Shown one piece after another: positions 1 through 9,576 of a DNA stretch of 64,000 nt (position 1 is its first letter; each line of letters starts with the position of its first letter). A program made the position numbers and the translations under genes. The DNA is taken from contig NZ_FUZQ01000008.1 of NCBI RefSeq assembly GCF_900167525.1, forward strand, positions 248,001 through 312,000. Reading direction: 5' to 3'. This stretch comes from Krasilnikoviella flava. Lineage in GTDB: Bacteria; Actinomycetota; Actinomycetes; Actinomycetales; Cellulomonadaceae. Below the pieces are notes generated by a model. The model was not told the DNA's origin. It made no database searches and saw nothing but the letters and a program-made list of their open reading frames with translations.

Positions 1-397
1 CGCCCAGGTCGGCGACCCGGCGAGCGAGCGGGCGGTGCTCGCCGGTCCGCTGCGAGAGGCCCATCTCGAGCTGGTCGACGGCGACGACGCGCCACGCCGG
101 CCCGCCGCGCCGGGCCGAGTCGACCGCGTCGGTGACGAGCTTCCGCCACAGGTACGACCAGGTGGGGTTGCCGTGCACCGCGAGCGCGGTGCCCACGGGC
201 TCGGCGTCGGGCCCGAGGCGGGCGGCGAGCTCGGGGCCGTTGTCGAGGTAGTGCCACGACGCGCCGCGCGCGTCGGTGAGCACGTGGCTGTACCGCGGGT
301 CGAGGCCGGGCAGGCCCGGGGGCACGGTGTCGGCGGGGCGGGGGACGGTCGTGCTCGGGGAGGTCGCGGTGCTCGCGGGGGCGGTCGGTCCCGTCAC
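1..397 (-). CDS. oleB: OleB-like alpha/beta hydrolase, 3' part cut by window edge
   Basis: Reading the minus strand from a GTG at 395-397 gives an open frame that runs off the left edge of the window, so only the first 132 codons are visible. The GTG overlaps the stop of the upstream oleA as GTGA, which implies translational coupling. After a disordered Thr/Ala/Pro-rich start of about 30 residues the frame contains the oxyanion-loop block HGNPTWSYLWRKL, which is typical of haloalkane-dehalogenase-like alpha/beta hydrolases, and later VVAVDQLEMGLS. The nucleophile and the acid and base lie outside the window. In known ole clusters OleB acts on the beta-lactone made by OleC, releasing CO2 and a long-chain olefin, and in actinobacteria it is often fused to OleC. 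Whether a fusion exists here cannot be seen. The assignment rests on the hydrolase motif plus the adjacent oleA. Confidence 0.75.
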   Translation of the reverse strand, partial: MTGPTAPASTATSPSTTVPRPADTVPPGLPGLDPRYSHVLTDARGASWHYLDNGPELAARLGPDAEPVGTALAVHGNPTWSYLWRKLVTDAVDSARRGGPAWRVVAVDQLEMGLSQRTGEHRPLARRVADLG

Positions 398-1416
398 CAG
401 GCGAGCTCCAGCATCGCGGTGTTGATGCCCGAGCCGACGCCCATGAGCAGCACCCGGTCGCCCGGGTCGAGCGAGTCCTGCTGCTCCACCAGCGTGATCG
501 GCACGGACGCCGGGCCCACGTTCCCCAGCCGCTCGTAGGTGGTGGGCACCTTGGACCGGTCCAGCCCGACGGCCTCGACGATGGCCTGGGTGTGCACGCG
601 CGACACCTGGTGGGTGACATACCGGTCCATCCGGGCCCAGTCCCAGTCGGCGACGGCGTCCTTCCAGGCGTCGACGACGAGCTCGAGCCCGCCGTCGAGC
701 AGCGCCTTCGCGTCGGTGAACATGCCTTCGGTGCTGCCGACGCACAGGTCGTGGAACTTCGTCGCGGCGCGCGTGACGCCGCCGAGCACGCGGTGGCCCT
801 CGGGGTGCTCGTCCGTCCGGCCCAGCACCGCGGCGGCGGAGCCGGAGCCGAGCGTGAGGGACGCGAACTCCTGCATGAAGTCGTCGCGGCGGCGGTCCTC
901 GCGCAGCAGTCGGTCGATGGTGCGGTCGTGGATGACGTCGGCGTCCTCCCCGTCGACGACGACGGCATACCGGACCTGGCCGGACTCGATCATCGTCGCC
1001 GCCAGGCTCATGCCGTTGATGAAGCCCAGGCAGGCGTTGGCGACGTCGAAGTTCACGGCCGACGACGGCAGCCCGAGCCCGTGGTGCAGCCGCACCGCGA
1101 CGGACGGCTCGAGGTGCCGGCGCGTCACGGAGGTGTTGATGAGCAGACCGACGTCGGCGGCCTCGACGCCCGCGACCCGGAGCGCCTCGCGCCCGGCGGC
1201 GACCGTCGCGTCGTCCACGTCCTCGTCGGCGGTCCAGGCGCGCCGCTCGCGCACGCCGGCGACGCGCTCCAGCAGCGTGGTCGGCAGCCGCAGGCGGCGC
1301 AGCGCCGGGGCGAGCCGCTGCTGCACCGCGGCGGAGGTGCGCACCCCGGCCGGGAGCCTGCTGGTCACGGACAGCAGCGAGACCCCTGTGAACCTGGTGG
1401 TGGCGTTTCCTGACAC
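394..1416 (-). CDS. oleA: OleA-type beta-ketoacyl synthase III (long-chain olefin synthesis)
   Basis: This 340-residue protein is a thiolase-fold ketosynthase III. The catalytic Cys129 lies in ANACLGF, His269 in THQVS and Asn299 in GNVGPAS, so the Cys-His-Asn triad is complete. OleA enzymes perform a head-to-head Claisen condensation of two fatty acyl-CoAs, the first step of long-chain olefin formation; FabH initiates fatty acid synthesis with the same triad. The assignment to OleA rather than FabH rests on the downstream overlapping alpha/beta hydrolase and on the family-like opening SGNATTRF. The GTG at 1414-1416 was chosen because a GGAG lies five bases upstream; a longer frame reaching 1485 has no ribosome binding site and gives an Arg/Pro-rich leader that does not fit the family. 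It could still be a FabH-like enzyme for another lipid. Confidence 0.8.
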   Translation of the reverse strand: MSGNATTRFTGVSLLSVTSRLPAGVRTSAAVQQRLAPALRRLRLPTTLLERVAGVRERRAWTADEDVDDATVAAGREALRVAGVEAADVGLLINTSVTRRHLEPSVAVRLHHGLGLPSSAVNFDVANACLGFINGMSLAATMIESGQVRYAVVVDGEDADVIHDRTIDRLLREDRRRDDFMQEFASLTLGSGSAAAVLGRTDEHPEGHRVLGGVTRAATKFHDLCVGSTEGMFTDAKALLDGGLELVVDAWKDAVADWDWARMDRYVTHQVSRVHTQAIVEAVGLDRSKVPTTYERLGNVGPASVPITLVEQQDSLDPGDRVLLMGVGSGINTAMLELAW

Positions 1417-1566
1417 ACGAGCTCCAGACGGCCGGTCGTGCGTGCCGCACGGTGCCGGCTCAGCGACGAATGAGGCGGGGCGCACGACCCCGGCCCCGCG
1501 ACGTTACGACGTCCGGGGCGAGCACGCCGTTCCAACGACGCGATGTGGGATCGGCCACGCAGGATC

Positions 1567-3858
1567 TCACCCGCGCGCGGCCCCGAGCACGTCGAGGGTC
1601 CACGCATGCTCGAACGCGATCTCCTCCCAGCGGGCGTACCGTCCGGAGACACCGCCGTGACCTGCGGACATCTCGATCTTCAGCAGCGCCGGCGCCCCGG
1701 CGGCCCGCAGGCGCGCGACCCACTTGGCGGGCTCCACATAGAGCACGCGGGTGTCGTGCAGCGAGGTGGTCGCCAGGACGCGCGGGTACGACGACGCGTC
1801 GTCGGGCACGTTCTCGTACGGCGTGTACGCCTTCATGCGGGCGTACGCCGCGGCGTCGTGCAGGGGGTCGCCCCACTCGTCCCACTCGACGACGGTGAGC
1901 GGCAGCGTCGGGTCGAGCATCGAGGTGAGCGCGTCGACGAACGGCACGCCGGCGAGCACGCCCACGAACAGATCGGGGGCGAGGTTCAGCGCCGCGCCCA
2001 CGGTGAGCCCGCCCGCGCTGGCGCCGTCGGCCACCATCCGCTCGGGCGCCGTCCAGCCCGTCGCCACGAGGTGGCGCCCGCACGCGACGAGGTCGGTGAA
2101 GGTGTGCTCCTTGGCCGCGAGCTTGCCGTCGTCGTACCAGCGGCGGCCCAGCTCGCCCCCGCCGCGGACGTGCGCGACGGCGAACACGACGCCGCGGTCC
2201 AGCAGGCTCAGGCGCGGCACGGAGAAGTAGGGGTCGATGCTCGTCTCGTACGCGCCGTACGAGTACAGCAGCAGCGGGGCGGGCTCGGCGCGCGTGCCCG
2301 ACCCGTCGAGGGTCACCGCGTCGCGCCGCCAGACCAGGCTGATCGGCACCCGCGTGCCGTCCTCGGCCGTCGCCCACTCCCGGTGCTGCACGTAGTCGGC
2401 CGCGTCGTACCCGCCGAGCACGGGCTGCTGCTTGCGCACGTGCCGCTCACCGGTGGCGAGGTCGACGTCCACCACCGTGGCCGGCGTGACGAACGACGTG
2501 TGCTGCACCCGCAGCAGCGGCTGCTCCCACGTGGGGTTCGCGTCGAGGGCCACGGAGAACAGCGGCTCGTCGACGTCGATCTCCCGCGCCGTCCACGGCT
2601 GGTCCGCGCTCGTGCGCGCCAGGTCGACGACGGCGATGCGCGGCAGCGCCTCGCGCCGCAGGCTCAGCACCACGTGGTGGGCGAACGCGTCCACGCCCTC
2701 GAGGCGCACGTCCGCGTCGTGCGGCACGACGACCCGTGCCGCGGCCGGGTCGAGCGGGACGGCGTCGAGCGGCGCGGCGCCGTCCGCGGCCCGCGCGGGG
2801 ACGTCCGTGGCGACGAGCGTGAAGTTCTCCGCGCCGTCGTTGTGCAGCACGAGCAGCGTGTCGCGGTCGGCGCCGTCCTCGCCGCCCAGCACGGCGTGCT
2901 CCACCGTGTACTCGACGTCGTCGCGGCGCTCCCAGACGACGCGGAAGTCGCCCGTCGGGTCGTCGGCCTCCAGGAGGCGCACCTCGCTGGTCGTCTTGGA
3001 CCCGGCCTCGATCACCAGGTAGCGGCGCGAGCGCGTGAGACCCACACCCACCCAGAACCGCTCGTCGGGCTCCTCCAGCACCAGCACGTCGTCCGAGGCC
3101 GGCGTGCCGATCTCGTGCCGCCAGATCCGGTACGGGCGCCAGGCGTCGTCGACCGTCGGGTAGAGGACGTACCGGCCGTCGGGGGTCAGGACGGCGCCAG
3201 GGAAGGTGTCCTCGACGACGTCGGGCAGGTCCTCGCCCGACGCGATGTCGCGCACGCGCAGCGTGAACCGCTCGTCGCCCGTGGTGTCGACCGCGTACGC
3301 GAGCCGCGCGCCGTCCTCGGACACGTCGAACGAGCCGAGCGAGAAGAAGTCGTGGCCGTCGGCCGCGACGTTCTGGTCGAGCAGCACCTGCTCGCCGGCC
3401 GGCACCGTGCCCGCCTCGATCCGCGGCGGCGTCCACTCCCCCGCGGCGGGCACCCGGGCGTGCAGCGGGTACTGCCGCCCCTCCTCGGTGCGGGTGTAGT
3501 ACCAGGAGCTGCCCATCCGCACCGGCACCGACAGGTCGGACTCGAGCGTGCGCCCCTTGATCTCGTCGAAGACGGCCTGCCGCAGCGGCGCCAGGTGCGC
3601 CAGCTGCGCCTGCGTCCACGCGTTCTCCGCCGTCAGGTGTGCCAGCACCTCGGGCGAGTCCTTGTCGCGCAGCCACTCGTAGTCGTCGACGACGTCGTCG
3701 CCGTGGTGCGAGCGGACGGTCGGGCGGCGCTCCGCGACGGGAGCGAGCTCGGGGGCCTGCTCAGGTGCCTGCTCAGGTGCCTGCTCAGGCGCGGCCTGGT
3801 CGAGGGCCTGGTCGGGGACGGCGGCGGGTTCTGCGGGAGCGGTCAGGTCGTCGGGCAC
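1567..3858 (-). CDS. S9 family oligopeptidase (oligopeptidase B / prolyl oligopeptidase type)
   Basis: The 763-residue product has an N-terminal beta-propeller region (roughly residues 70-480) and a C-terminal alpha/beta hydrolase domain. The catalytic Ser614 sits in DGASAGG, Asp702 in SLHDTRV and His734 in SAGHGG, so the triad is complete. The propeller restricts access to short peptides in this family; oligopeptidase B cuts after basic residues and prolyl oligopeptidase after proline, and the sequence alone does not settle which applies. The first 45 residues are a low-complexity stretch with an APEQ tetrapeptide repeated three times followed by APEL, which is longer than most homologues and probably disordered. 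No signal peptide is visible, so the enzyme is probably cytoplasmic. It is transcribed toward oleA with a 150-bp gap and is divergent from the liv operon. Confidence 0.88.
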   Translation of the reverse strand: MPDDLTAPAEPAAVPDQALDQAAPEQAPEQAPEQAPELAPVAERRPTVRSHHGDDVVDDYEWLRDKDSPEVLAHLTAENAWTQAQLAHLAPLRQAVFDEIKGRTLESDLSVPVRMGSSWYYTRTEEGRQYPLHARVPAAGEWTPPRIEAGTVPAGEQVLLDQNVAADGHDFFSLGSFDVSEDGARLAYAVDTTGDERFTLRVRDIASGEDLPDVVEDTFPGAVLTPDGRYVLYPTVDDAWRPYRIWRHEIGTPASDDVLVLEEPDERFWVGVGLTRSRRYLVIEAGSKTTSEVRLLEADDPTGDFRVVWERRDDVEYTVEHAVLGGEDGADRDTLLVLHNDGAENFTLVATDVPARAADGAAPLDAVPLDPAAARVVVPHDADVRLEGVDAFAHHVVLSLRREALPRIAVVDLARTSADQPWTAREIDVDEPLFSVALDANPTWEQPLLRVQHTSFVTPATVVDVDLATGERHVRKQQPVLGGYDAADYVQHREWATAEDGTRVPISLVWRRDAVTLDGSGTRAEPAPLLLYSYGAYETSIDPYFSVPRLSLLDRGVVFAVAHVRGGGELGRRWYDDGKLAAKEHTFTDLVACGRHLVATGWTAPERMVADGASAGGLTVGAALNLAPDLFVGVLAGVPFVDALTSMLDPTLPLTVVEWDEWGDPLHDAAAYARMKAYTPYENVPDDASSYPRVLATTSLHDTRVLYVEPAKWVARLRAAGAPALLKIEMSAGHGGVSGRYARWEEIAFEHAWTLDVLGAARG

Positions 3859-3915
3859 CCGGCCAGCCTAGGTCCGCGCGGGCGGGGGCAGAATTCCGCC
3901 CGCGCGATGCACGAC

Positions 3916-3960
3916 TGTGACCTAGATCTGTCATCTGCGTCACACCGGGCTCGCTACACT
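3916..3960 (+). promoter_or_regulatory. Putative operator and -10 element of the liv operon
   Basis: The 223-bp gap between the divergent peptidase and livH holds a TGTGAC at 3916-3921 and a GTCACA at 3939-3944, followed by a -10-like TACACT at 3955-3960. Read on the minus strand the block is GTGAC, six bases, GACAG, six bases, GTCAC, an 11-bp phased pattern like actinobacterial GlnR boxes (GTnAC-n6-GAAAC). A similar block lies upstream of livK (11185-11212), with 15 of 17 positions shared over the right half. The operator role and GlnR as its reader are inferences. Confidence 0.4.
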
Positions 3961-4081
3961 CGCGGCACGCTCGCGAAACTCCGCGGATACATGGGGCCTT
4001 TAGTGTCCCTGCATCGACGGGGCGAGCGGGTGGACCCGGGCTCGCCCGGGGAACGACACCGACCTACGGAGGACCCGGCCG

Positions 4082-5629
4082 ATGACGACGGACCGACCGA
4101 ACAGGGGGATCGCGCTGCGCCGCACGGTGGCAGCGCTCGCGATCGCCCTCGCACCCGCGGTGCTCGCCTCGCCACCAGCGCAGGCGACCCCGGGGGCGGA
4201 CACGACGGCGGCGCACACCCACAGCGCCGTCACCAGCACCAGCACCAGCACCGCTCTCAGCACTGCCACCGGCACCGCCGGTCGGGTCGCGACGGACGTC
4301 GCGACAGACTGCAAGCCCGACGACTCCACGGCGTGCGTCGCCGTCGTCGTCATGAACGACGCGGGCGACCGCATCGCCGACGCCGAGGTGACCATCACCG
4401 GGCCCGGCGGCTTCGAGGAGACCGTCACCACCACGGCGGACGCTCCCGTGTCGGTCGCGGTGACCGAGGTCGGTCGCTACACCCTCACTCTCGACCCGGC
4501 GTCGCTGCCCGCGGACGAGCAGCTGCCGCCGGGTGCGCCCACGGAGCTCCAGGTGCCCGCCCAGACCGGCGGCACGGGACGCGCCGCGTTCCGCGTCGGC
4601 GGCGAGGCCGCGGCCACCGAGAGCCCCACCGGCGAGGCCACGACCACCGCCCCGGGCGACGACGCCACCGACAGCGGGGCCGGCACCACCACCGAGGGCG
4701 ACGCCGTGGGGACGGCGCCGGAGGGCGACGCCTCCGAGCGGGCGTTCTCCTGGGGCCAGGTGTGGCAGCAGTTCGGCTCCGGCATCCGCTTCGGCCTGCT
4801 GCTCGCCCTCGCGTCCATCGGGCTCAACCTCGTCTTCGGCACCACCGGGATGTCGAACTTCGCCCACGGCGAGCAGTTCGCCCTCGGCGCCGCCCTCGGC
4901 TTCATCGCCATCAACCAGATGGGCATGTCGATCTGGGTCGGCGGCCTGCTGACCATCGCGGTGTGCGCCCTCACAGGCGTCGCGCAGGACGCCGCCATCT
5001 GGCGGCCGCTGCGTCGCCGAGGCACCCCCGTGATGCAGCTGATGATCGTCTCGATCGGGTTGTCGATCACGCTGCAGTACGTGATCCAGCTGCTCATCGG
5101 CGGCGGGTCGGAGCGCATCCTGTCGGCCAACCCGCGGCCGCTGACGCTGCTCGGGATCACTCTCAGCACCACGTCGTGGATCTCGATGGCGGTCGCGCTG
5201 GTGTGCCTGATCGGCTTCGCGCTCTTCCTCACCCGCACCCGGCTGGGACGGGCCACCCGCGCCGTGTCCGACAACCCGGCGCTGGCCTCGGCCACCGGCA
5301 TCGACCCCGACAAGGTGGTCCGCGTCGTGTGGATCCTCGCCACCGCGTTCGCCGCGCTGGCGGGCCTCATGTGGGGCATCTCGTTCGGGTCGTTCAACTG
5401 GCAGCTCGGCGTGCAGCTGCTGCTGCTCATGTTCGCGGCCGTGACCCTCGGCGGGCTCGGCACCGCCTTCGGCGCCCTCGTCGGGTCGATCCTCATCGGC
5501 CTCGTCGTCGAGCTGTCCAACCTCGTGATCCAGAGCGACCTGCGGTACGCGTCGGCGCTCGTGATCCTCATCCTCGTGCTCCTGATCAGGCCGCAGGGCA
5601 TCCTGGGCCGCCGCGAGCGGATCGGCTGA
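4082..5629 (+). CDS. livH: Branched-chain amino acid ABC permease LivH with extracellular N-terminal domain
   Basis: The C-terminal 295 residues are a LivH-type permease with about eight hydrophobic segments, including the opening block FGLLLALASIGLNLVFG and the EAA-like helix around TGIDPDKVVRVVW. The first 220 residues are unusual. They begin with a signal-like segment (Arg at 18-19 then AALAIALAPAVLASPPAQA), continue with a compact beta-rich region containing two Cys and the pattern DAEVTITGPGGFEETV that resembles carboxypeptidase-regulatory or Ig-like folds, and end in a Thr/Gly/Glu-rich linker before the membrane part. Ordinary LivH proteins are about 300 residues. The ATG is preceded by GGAGGACCCGGCCG. 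It heads livHMGF; the matching binding protein livK lies 4 kb downstream on the other strand. The substrate could be a branched-chain amino acid, an amide or urea; the sequence does not decide. Confidence 0.85.
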   Translation: MTTDRPNRGIALRRTVAALAIALAPAVLASPPAQATPGADTTAAHTHSAVTSTSTSTALSTATGTAGRVATDVATDCKPDDSTACVAVVVMNDAGDRIADAEVTITGPGGFEETVTTTADAPVSVAVTEVGRYTLTLDPASLPADEQLPPGAPTELQVPAQTGGTGRAAFRVGGEAAATESPTGEATTTAPGDDATDSGAGTTTEGDAVGTAPEGDASERAFSWGQVWQQFGSGIRFGLLLALASIGLNLVFGTTGMSNFAHGEQFALGAALGFIAINQMGMSIWVGGLLTIAVCALTGVAQDAAIWRPLRRRGTPVMQLMIVSIGLSITLQYVIQLLIGGGSERILSANPRPLTLLGITLSTTSWISMAVALVCLIGFALFLTRTRLGRATRAVSDNPALASATGIDPDKVVRVVWILATAFAALAGLMWGISFGSFNWQLGVQLLLLMFAAVTLGGLGTAFGALVGSILIGLVVELSNLVIQSDLRYASALVILILVLLIRPQGILGRRERIG

Positions 5630-5642
5630 AGGGAGACCGACC

Positions 5643-6644
5643 ATGGACGAGTTCCTCAGAATCCTCACCCAGTCGCTCGCCGAGCTCATCGCCCCGACGA
5701 CGGCGGCGTACGCCATCGCGGCGATCGGCCTCAACCTGCACTTCGGGTACACGGGCCTGCTCAACATGGGCCAGGCCGGCTTCATGCTGCTCGGCGCGTA
5801 CGGCTTCGGCATCGCGACCATCGCCGGCGCACCGTTCTTCCTCGCGGTGCTCGTCGCCCTGGTCGCGGGGCTGCTGTTCGCGCTGGTCCTCGGGATCCCG
5901 ACGCTACAGCTGCGCGGCGACTACCTGGCGATCGTCACCATCTCCGCCGCCGAGATCATCCGGTGGATCGGCCGGTCGACGTGGCTGCAGGAGTGGACCG
6001 GCGGCGCCTCCGGCCTCCAGGGCCGCAACTACAAGGGCACCTTCCAGGACCTGTCGCCCCTGCCCGACGGCCGCACCGCCATCGGGCCGCTCGAGTACAT
6101 CAACACCGGGTCCGACTCCTGGTGGACGCGTCTCTTCGCGTGGGGCGTCGTCGCCCTGGCCCTGTTGTTCGTCTTCCTCATCACCCGCAGCCCGTGGGGC
6201 CGCGTCCTCAAGGGCATCCGCGAGGACGAGGACGCCGTGCGGGCGCTCGGCAAGAACGTGTACTCGTACAAGCTGCAGTCGCTGGCGCTGGGCGGCATGC
6301 TCGGCGCCCTCGGCGGCGTCCTCTACGTGCTGCCGATCACCATCGCCCCCGACGCGATGGGCCGCACCATGACGTTCTTCGTCTGGACCGTGCTGCTGCT
6401 CGGCGGGGCCGCGACCGTCTTCGGTCCGGTGCTCGGCGCGATGATCTTCTTCGGCGCCTACATGTTCATGCGCACCGGGATGCGCGCCCTGTCCGAGAAC
6501 ACCGGGGTCGGGGAGATCATCAGCACCACCAACGTGGAGCAGATCGGCGGCATGCTGGTAGGGATCACCCTCATGCTCCTGGTGATCTTCAGGCCGCAGG
6601 GCATCCTCGGGAACAAGAAGGAGCTGGCCTTCAATGTCCGCTGA
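5643..6644 (+). CDS. livM: Branched-chain amino acid ABC permease LivM
   Basis: This 333-residue integral membrane protein is the second permease of the importer. It has about ten hydrophobic segments, the conserved block IGLNLHFGYTGLLNMGQAGF near residues 23-42, and the family EAA-like loop GIREDEDAVRALGKNVYSYK that docks onto the ATPases. It ends in the typical IFRPQGILGNKK tail, which LivH also shows as LIRPQGILGRRE. It starts 13 bases after livH with a GGGAGA ribosome site and its 3' end overlaps livG by 11 bases, so the four genes are one transcription unit. It forms the transmembrane pore with LivH. Confidence 0.92.
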   Translation: MDEFLRILTQSLAELIAPTTAAYAIAAIGLNLHFGYTGLLNMGQAGFMLLGAYGFGIATIAGAPFFLAVLVALVAGLLFALVLGIPTLQLRGDYLAIVTISAAEIIRWIGRSTWLQEWTGGASGLQGRNYKGTFQDLSPLPDGRTAIGPLEYINTGSDSWWTRLFAWGVVALALLFVFLITRSPWGRVLKGIREDEDAVRALGKNVYSYKLQSLALGGMLGALGGVLYVLPITIAPDAMGRTMTFFVWTVLLLGGAATVFGPVLGAMIFFGAYMFMRTGMRALSENTGVGEIISTTNVEQIGGMLVGITLMLLVIFRPQGILGNKKELAFNVR

Positions 6645-7640
6645 CATGTCCGAAGGGACCTCCGCCGGGCAGCCCGCCGACGCAGGCCCGCAGCCCGAGT
6701 CCGTCGTCGACGCCGCCGCGGCGGCCGCCGTCGCCCCCACCTCCGCCGTCGCGACGGAGGCCCGCGACGACCTTGCGCAGGTCGAGCCCGTCGTCGGGGC
6801 ACCCAAGCCCGACGCCATCCTCGTGGCCGACGACGTCGTGCGCCGCTTCGGCGGCATGACGGCGGTCGACGTGACCCACCTCGAGGTGCAGCGCGGCGCC
6901 ATCACCGCGCTCATCGGCCCCAACGGCGCAGGGAAGACGACGTTCTTCAACCTGCTCACCGGCTTCGACACCCCGCAGAGCGGGCGCTGGAGCTTCGAGG
7001 GGAACTCGCTCGCCGGCAAGAGCGGCGCGCGCGTCGCCCAGGCGGGCATGGTCCGCACGTTCCAGCTCACCAAGGCGCTGTCGCGCCTGACCGTGCTGCA
7101 GAACATGCTGCTCGCCGCCCGGAACAACCCGGGCGAGCGGTTCTGGCTGTCGTGGCTGCCCTTCACGTGGCGGGCGCAGGAGCGGGCCGCCACCGAGAAG
7201 GCGATGGAGCTCCTCGCCCGCTTCAAGCTCGACGCCAAGGCCGACGACTTCGCCGGGTCGCTGTCGGGCGGGCAGCGCAAGCTGCTCGAGATGGCGCGCG
7301 CCCTCATGACCGACCCGACGATGATCATGCTCGACGAGCCGATGGCGGGCGTGAACCCGGCCCTCGTGCAGTCCCTGCTGGGGCACGTGCAGGCGCTGCG
7401 CGACGAGGGCATGACCGTGCTGTTCGTCGAGCACGACATGCACGCCGTGCGCCACATCTCCGACTGGGTGGTGGTGATGGCGGAGGGCCGGATCGTGGCC
7501 GAAGGGCCGCCGGCCTCGGTCATGCAGGACCAGGCCGTGGTCGACGCCTACCTCGGCGCCCACCACGACACCGACCTGGGCGACGACTCCCTGCTCGATC
7601 CCGAGATCCTGGCCCGCCTCGAGGCCGAGGAGGAGAAGCG

Positions 7641-7644
<4 letters not shown>
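6634..7644 (+). CDS. livG: Branched-chain amino acid ABC ATPase LivG
   Basis: The 336-residue ATPase carries Walker A GPNGAGKT at 95-102, the signature SLSGGQRK near 209-216, Walker B MIMLDEP at 230-236 and the switch histidine in FVEHDMHAV. The family is normally about 255 residues; the surplus is a 60-residue Ala/Val/Asp-rich N-terminal extension, probably disordered. The start overlaps the end of livM by 11 bases. A second ATG four codons downstream is possible, but none of the candidates removes the extension because the open frame is continuous and Ala-rich up to the ABC core. The insertion FWLSWLPFTWR after the Q-loop is typical of LivG rather than LivF. It pairs with LivF to energise the LivHM pore. 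Confidence 0.92.
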
Positions 7645-8426
<782 letters not shown>

Positions 8427-8438
8427 CACCTTTCCGCC

Positions 8439-8490
8439 GAGGTAGTCCGAGCCCCCGCGAGGTAGTTGAACTCCCGGCGAGGTAGTTCGG
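8439..8490 (-). repeat. Left cluster of GAGGTAGT repeats, 20-bp period
   Basis: Three copies of GAGGTAGT begin at 8439, 8459 and 8479, exactly 20 bases apart. They are the reverse complement of the ACTACCTC repeats at 9577-9696, so the two clusters face each other across the DUF559-type pseudogene. The core followed by TT and its complement can form a palindrome, but here the copies within a cluster all point the same way. They lie between livF and its apparent terminator. Confidence 0.85.
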
Positions 8491-8513
8491 CGGGAGAGGG
8501 CAGGGGCGCAGAA

Positions 8514-8547
8514 CGACGGCGGCCGCTCACCAGAGCGGTCGCCGTCG
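8514..8547 (+). terminator. Hairpin terminator after livHMGF
   Basis: A 15-bp stem with a single G-T wobble and a four-base ACCA loop lies 88 bases after the livF stop and 32 bases before the end of the convergent DUF559-type gene. There is no long T run, as is common in high-GC actinobacteria. It could serve both converging transcripts. Confidence 0.7.
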
Positions 8548-8578
8548 TCGTGGGGTGAGTCGGTCGCGGCTCACGCCG

Positions 8579-9466
8579 TCAGGCCGAGCAGAGCACGACG
8601 TCGCGCGGCAAGGTACGCGCGACGACGGTCCATCCGGCAGCCTCGAGCGCCTCCTGTCGAGCGGACTCGGTCTGACGCACCGCCTCGGGATCATCGTCGT
8701 ACTTGACCGCGCCGTCGAACTCCACCGCGAGTCGGACGCCTTCCCAGCCGAGGTCGACGTAGTAGGTGCCGCGCACGGTCGCCACCTCGAGCTGGCACTC
8801 TGCCCGTGGGAGGCCCACGTCCGCGGCTGCGAGCCTGGTCACTGTCTCCCCCGGCGAGGCCGAGCGCGGGTCGGACAGGTCAAGGATCTCCCGCGCCTGC
8901 ACGACACCCCTCTTGCCGCGAGACGCGGACACCAGACGCGAGACCTCCTCCGGGTCCGCGCCGAGCCGGAACAGCGAGTCGCACGCGACGAGCGCGCCGT
9001 CACGCGGAAGCGTGCGGATGCATCGACGAGAGTTCGCGCGAGGGACGTCACGGGTACACCGCGGACGTCCGCCCGATCCTGCTGCGGCATCGGCGTGTGA
9101 TGACGTCGCACCAGCGGCTCGTTCTCCTCGTCCACGTGGGGGTTCCACTCGCGCATCACGTGCACGAGCTGCGGGGTTCGGTACGTCCATGCACCATGCA
9201 GCACCGCGGCGGTCTCGTGACTGAACCACAGCGGCGCCCCTGTGCCTTCGGCCACCTCGCGCACCAACCCGAGGATCGCGTCCTCGTGAGAGGGGCCGGA
9301 TGGCGACGTCGCCGCCGCCGAGGGCGAGCTCGAGCGCGTCCGGCACGAGAGGCGGGTGCGCGGCGTCGGCCGACCGCATCCCACGCAACGGCGAGCCGGG
9401 CGTGTTCATCGTGTCGAGGATCCTGGCGATGCGCCGGATCGCGGGGAGATGTGCAGCTTCTCTCAT
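8579..9466 (-). pseudogene. Frameshifted DUF559 / AbiEi-antitoxin-like protein
   Basis: The protein can only be read by changing frame twice. Residues from MREAAHLP (ATG at 9464-9466) to GDVAIRP are in one frame; from SHEDAILG through FSHETAAVLHGAW, VHVMREWNPHVDEE and VTSLARTLVDASAR they are in a second; from LPRDGALVACDSLF to the end they are again in the first. The first shift falls in the run of four C at 9293-9296, the second near 9006-9020. The reconstructed order matches a family common in actinobacteria: a winged-helix/AbiEi-like N-terminal part and a C-terminal Vsr-like DUF559 domain with the EFDGAVKY motif. The function of this family is not established; links to type IV toxin-antitoxin systems or DNA repair are only by annotation. 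The C-terminus ends early after GWTVVARTL, so a third shift is possible. Two compensating shifts may be real decay or assembly errors. Confidence 0.75.
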
Positions 9467-9576
9467 GGGACGACCGTCTCGCGCTGATCGTGCCGATACA
9501 CCCTGCGGATCCGGCATCTGTGGAGGAGCCCGACTGGGGGCAGGCTCCGAGGCTCAGGAATTCGCGGCGCCGTCCT

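Noticed and set aside
3916-3944. CRP-type site (TGTGAC...GTCACA)
   Set aside because: The half-sites are 17 bases apart, not six, so the geometry does not fit CRP; an 11-base phased reading fits better.
1543-6372. Very long plus-strand open frame opposite the peptidase and across livH/livM
   Set aside because: It is antisense to or out of frame with well-supported genes and its translation is Arg/Gly/Pro-rich without domains, as expected for high-GC shadow frames.
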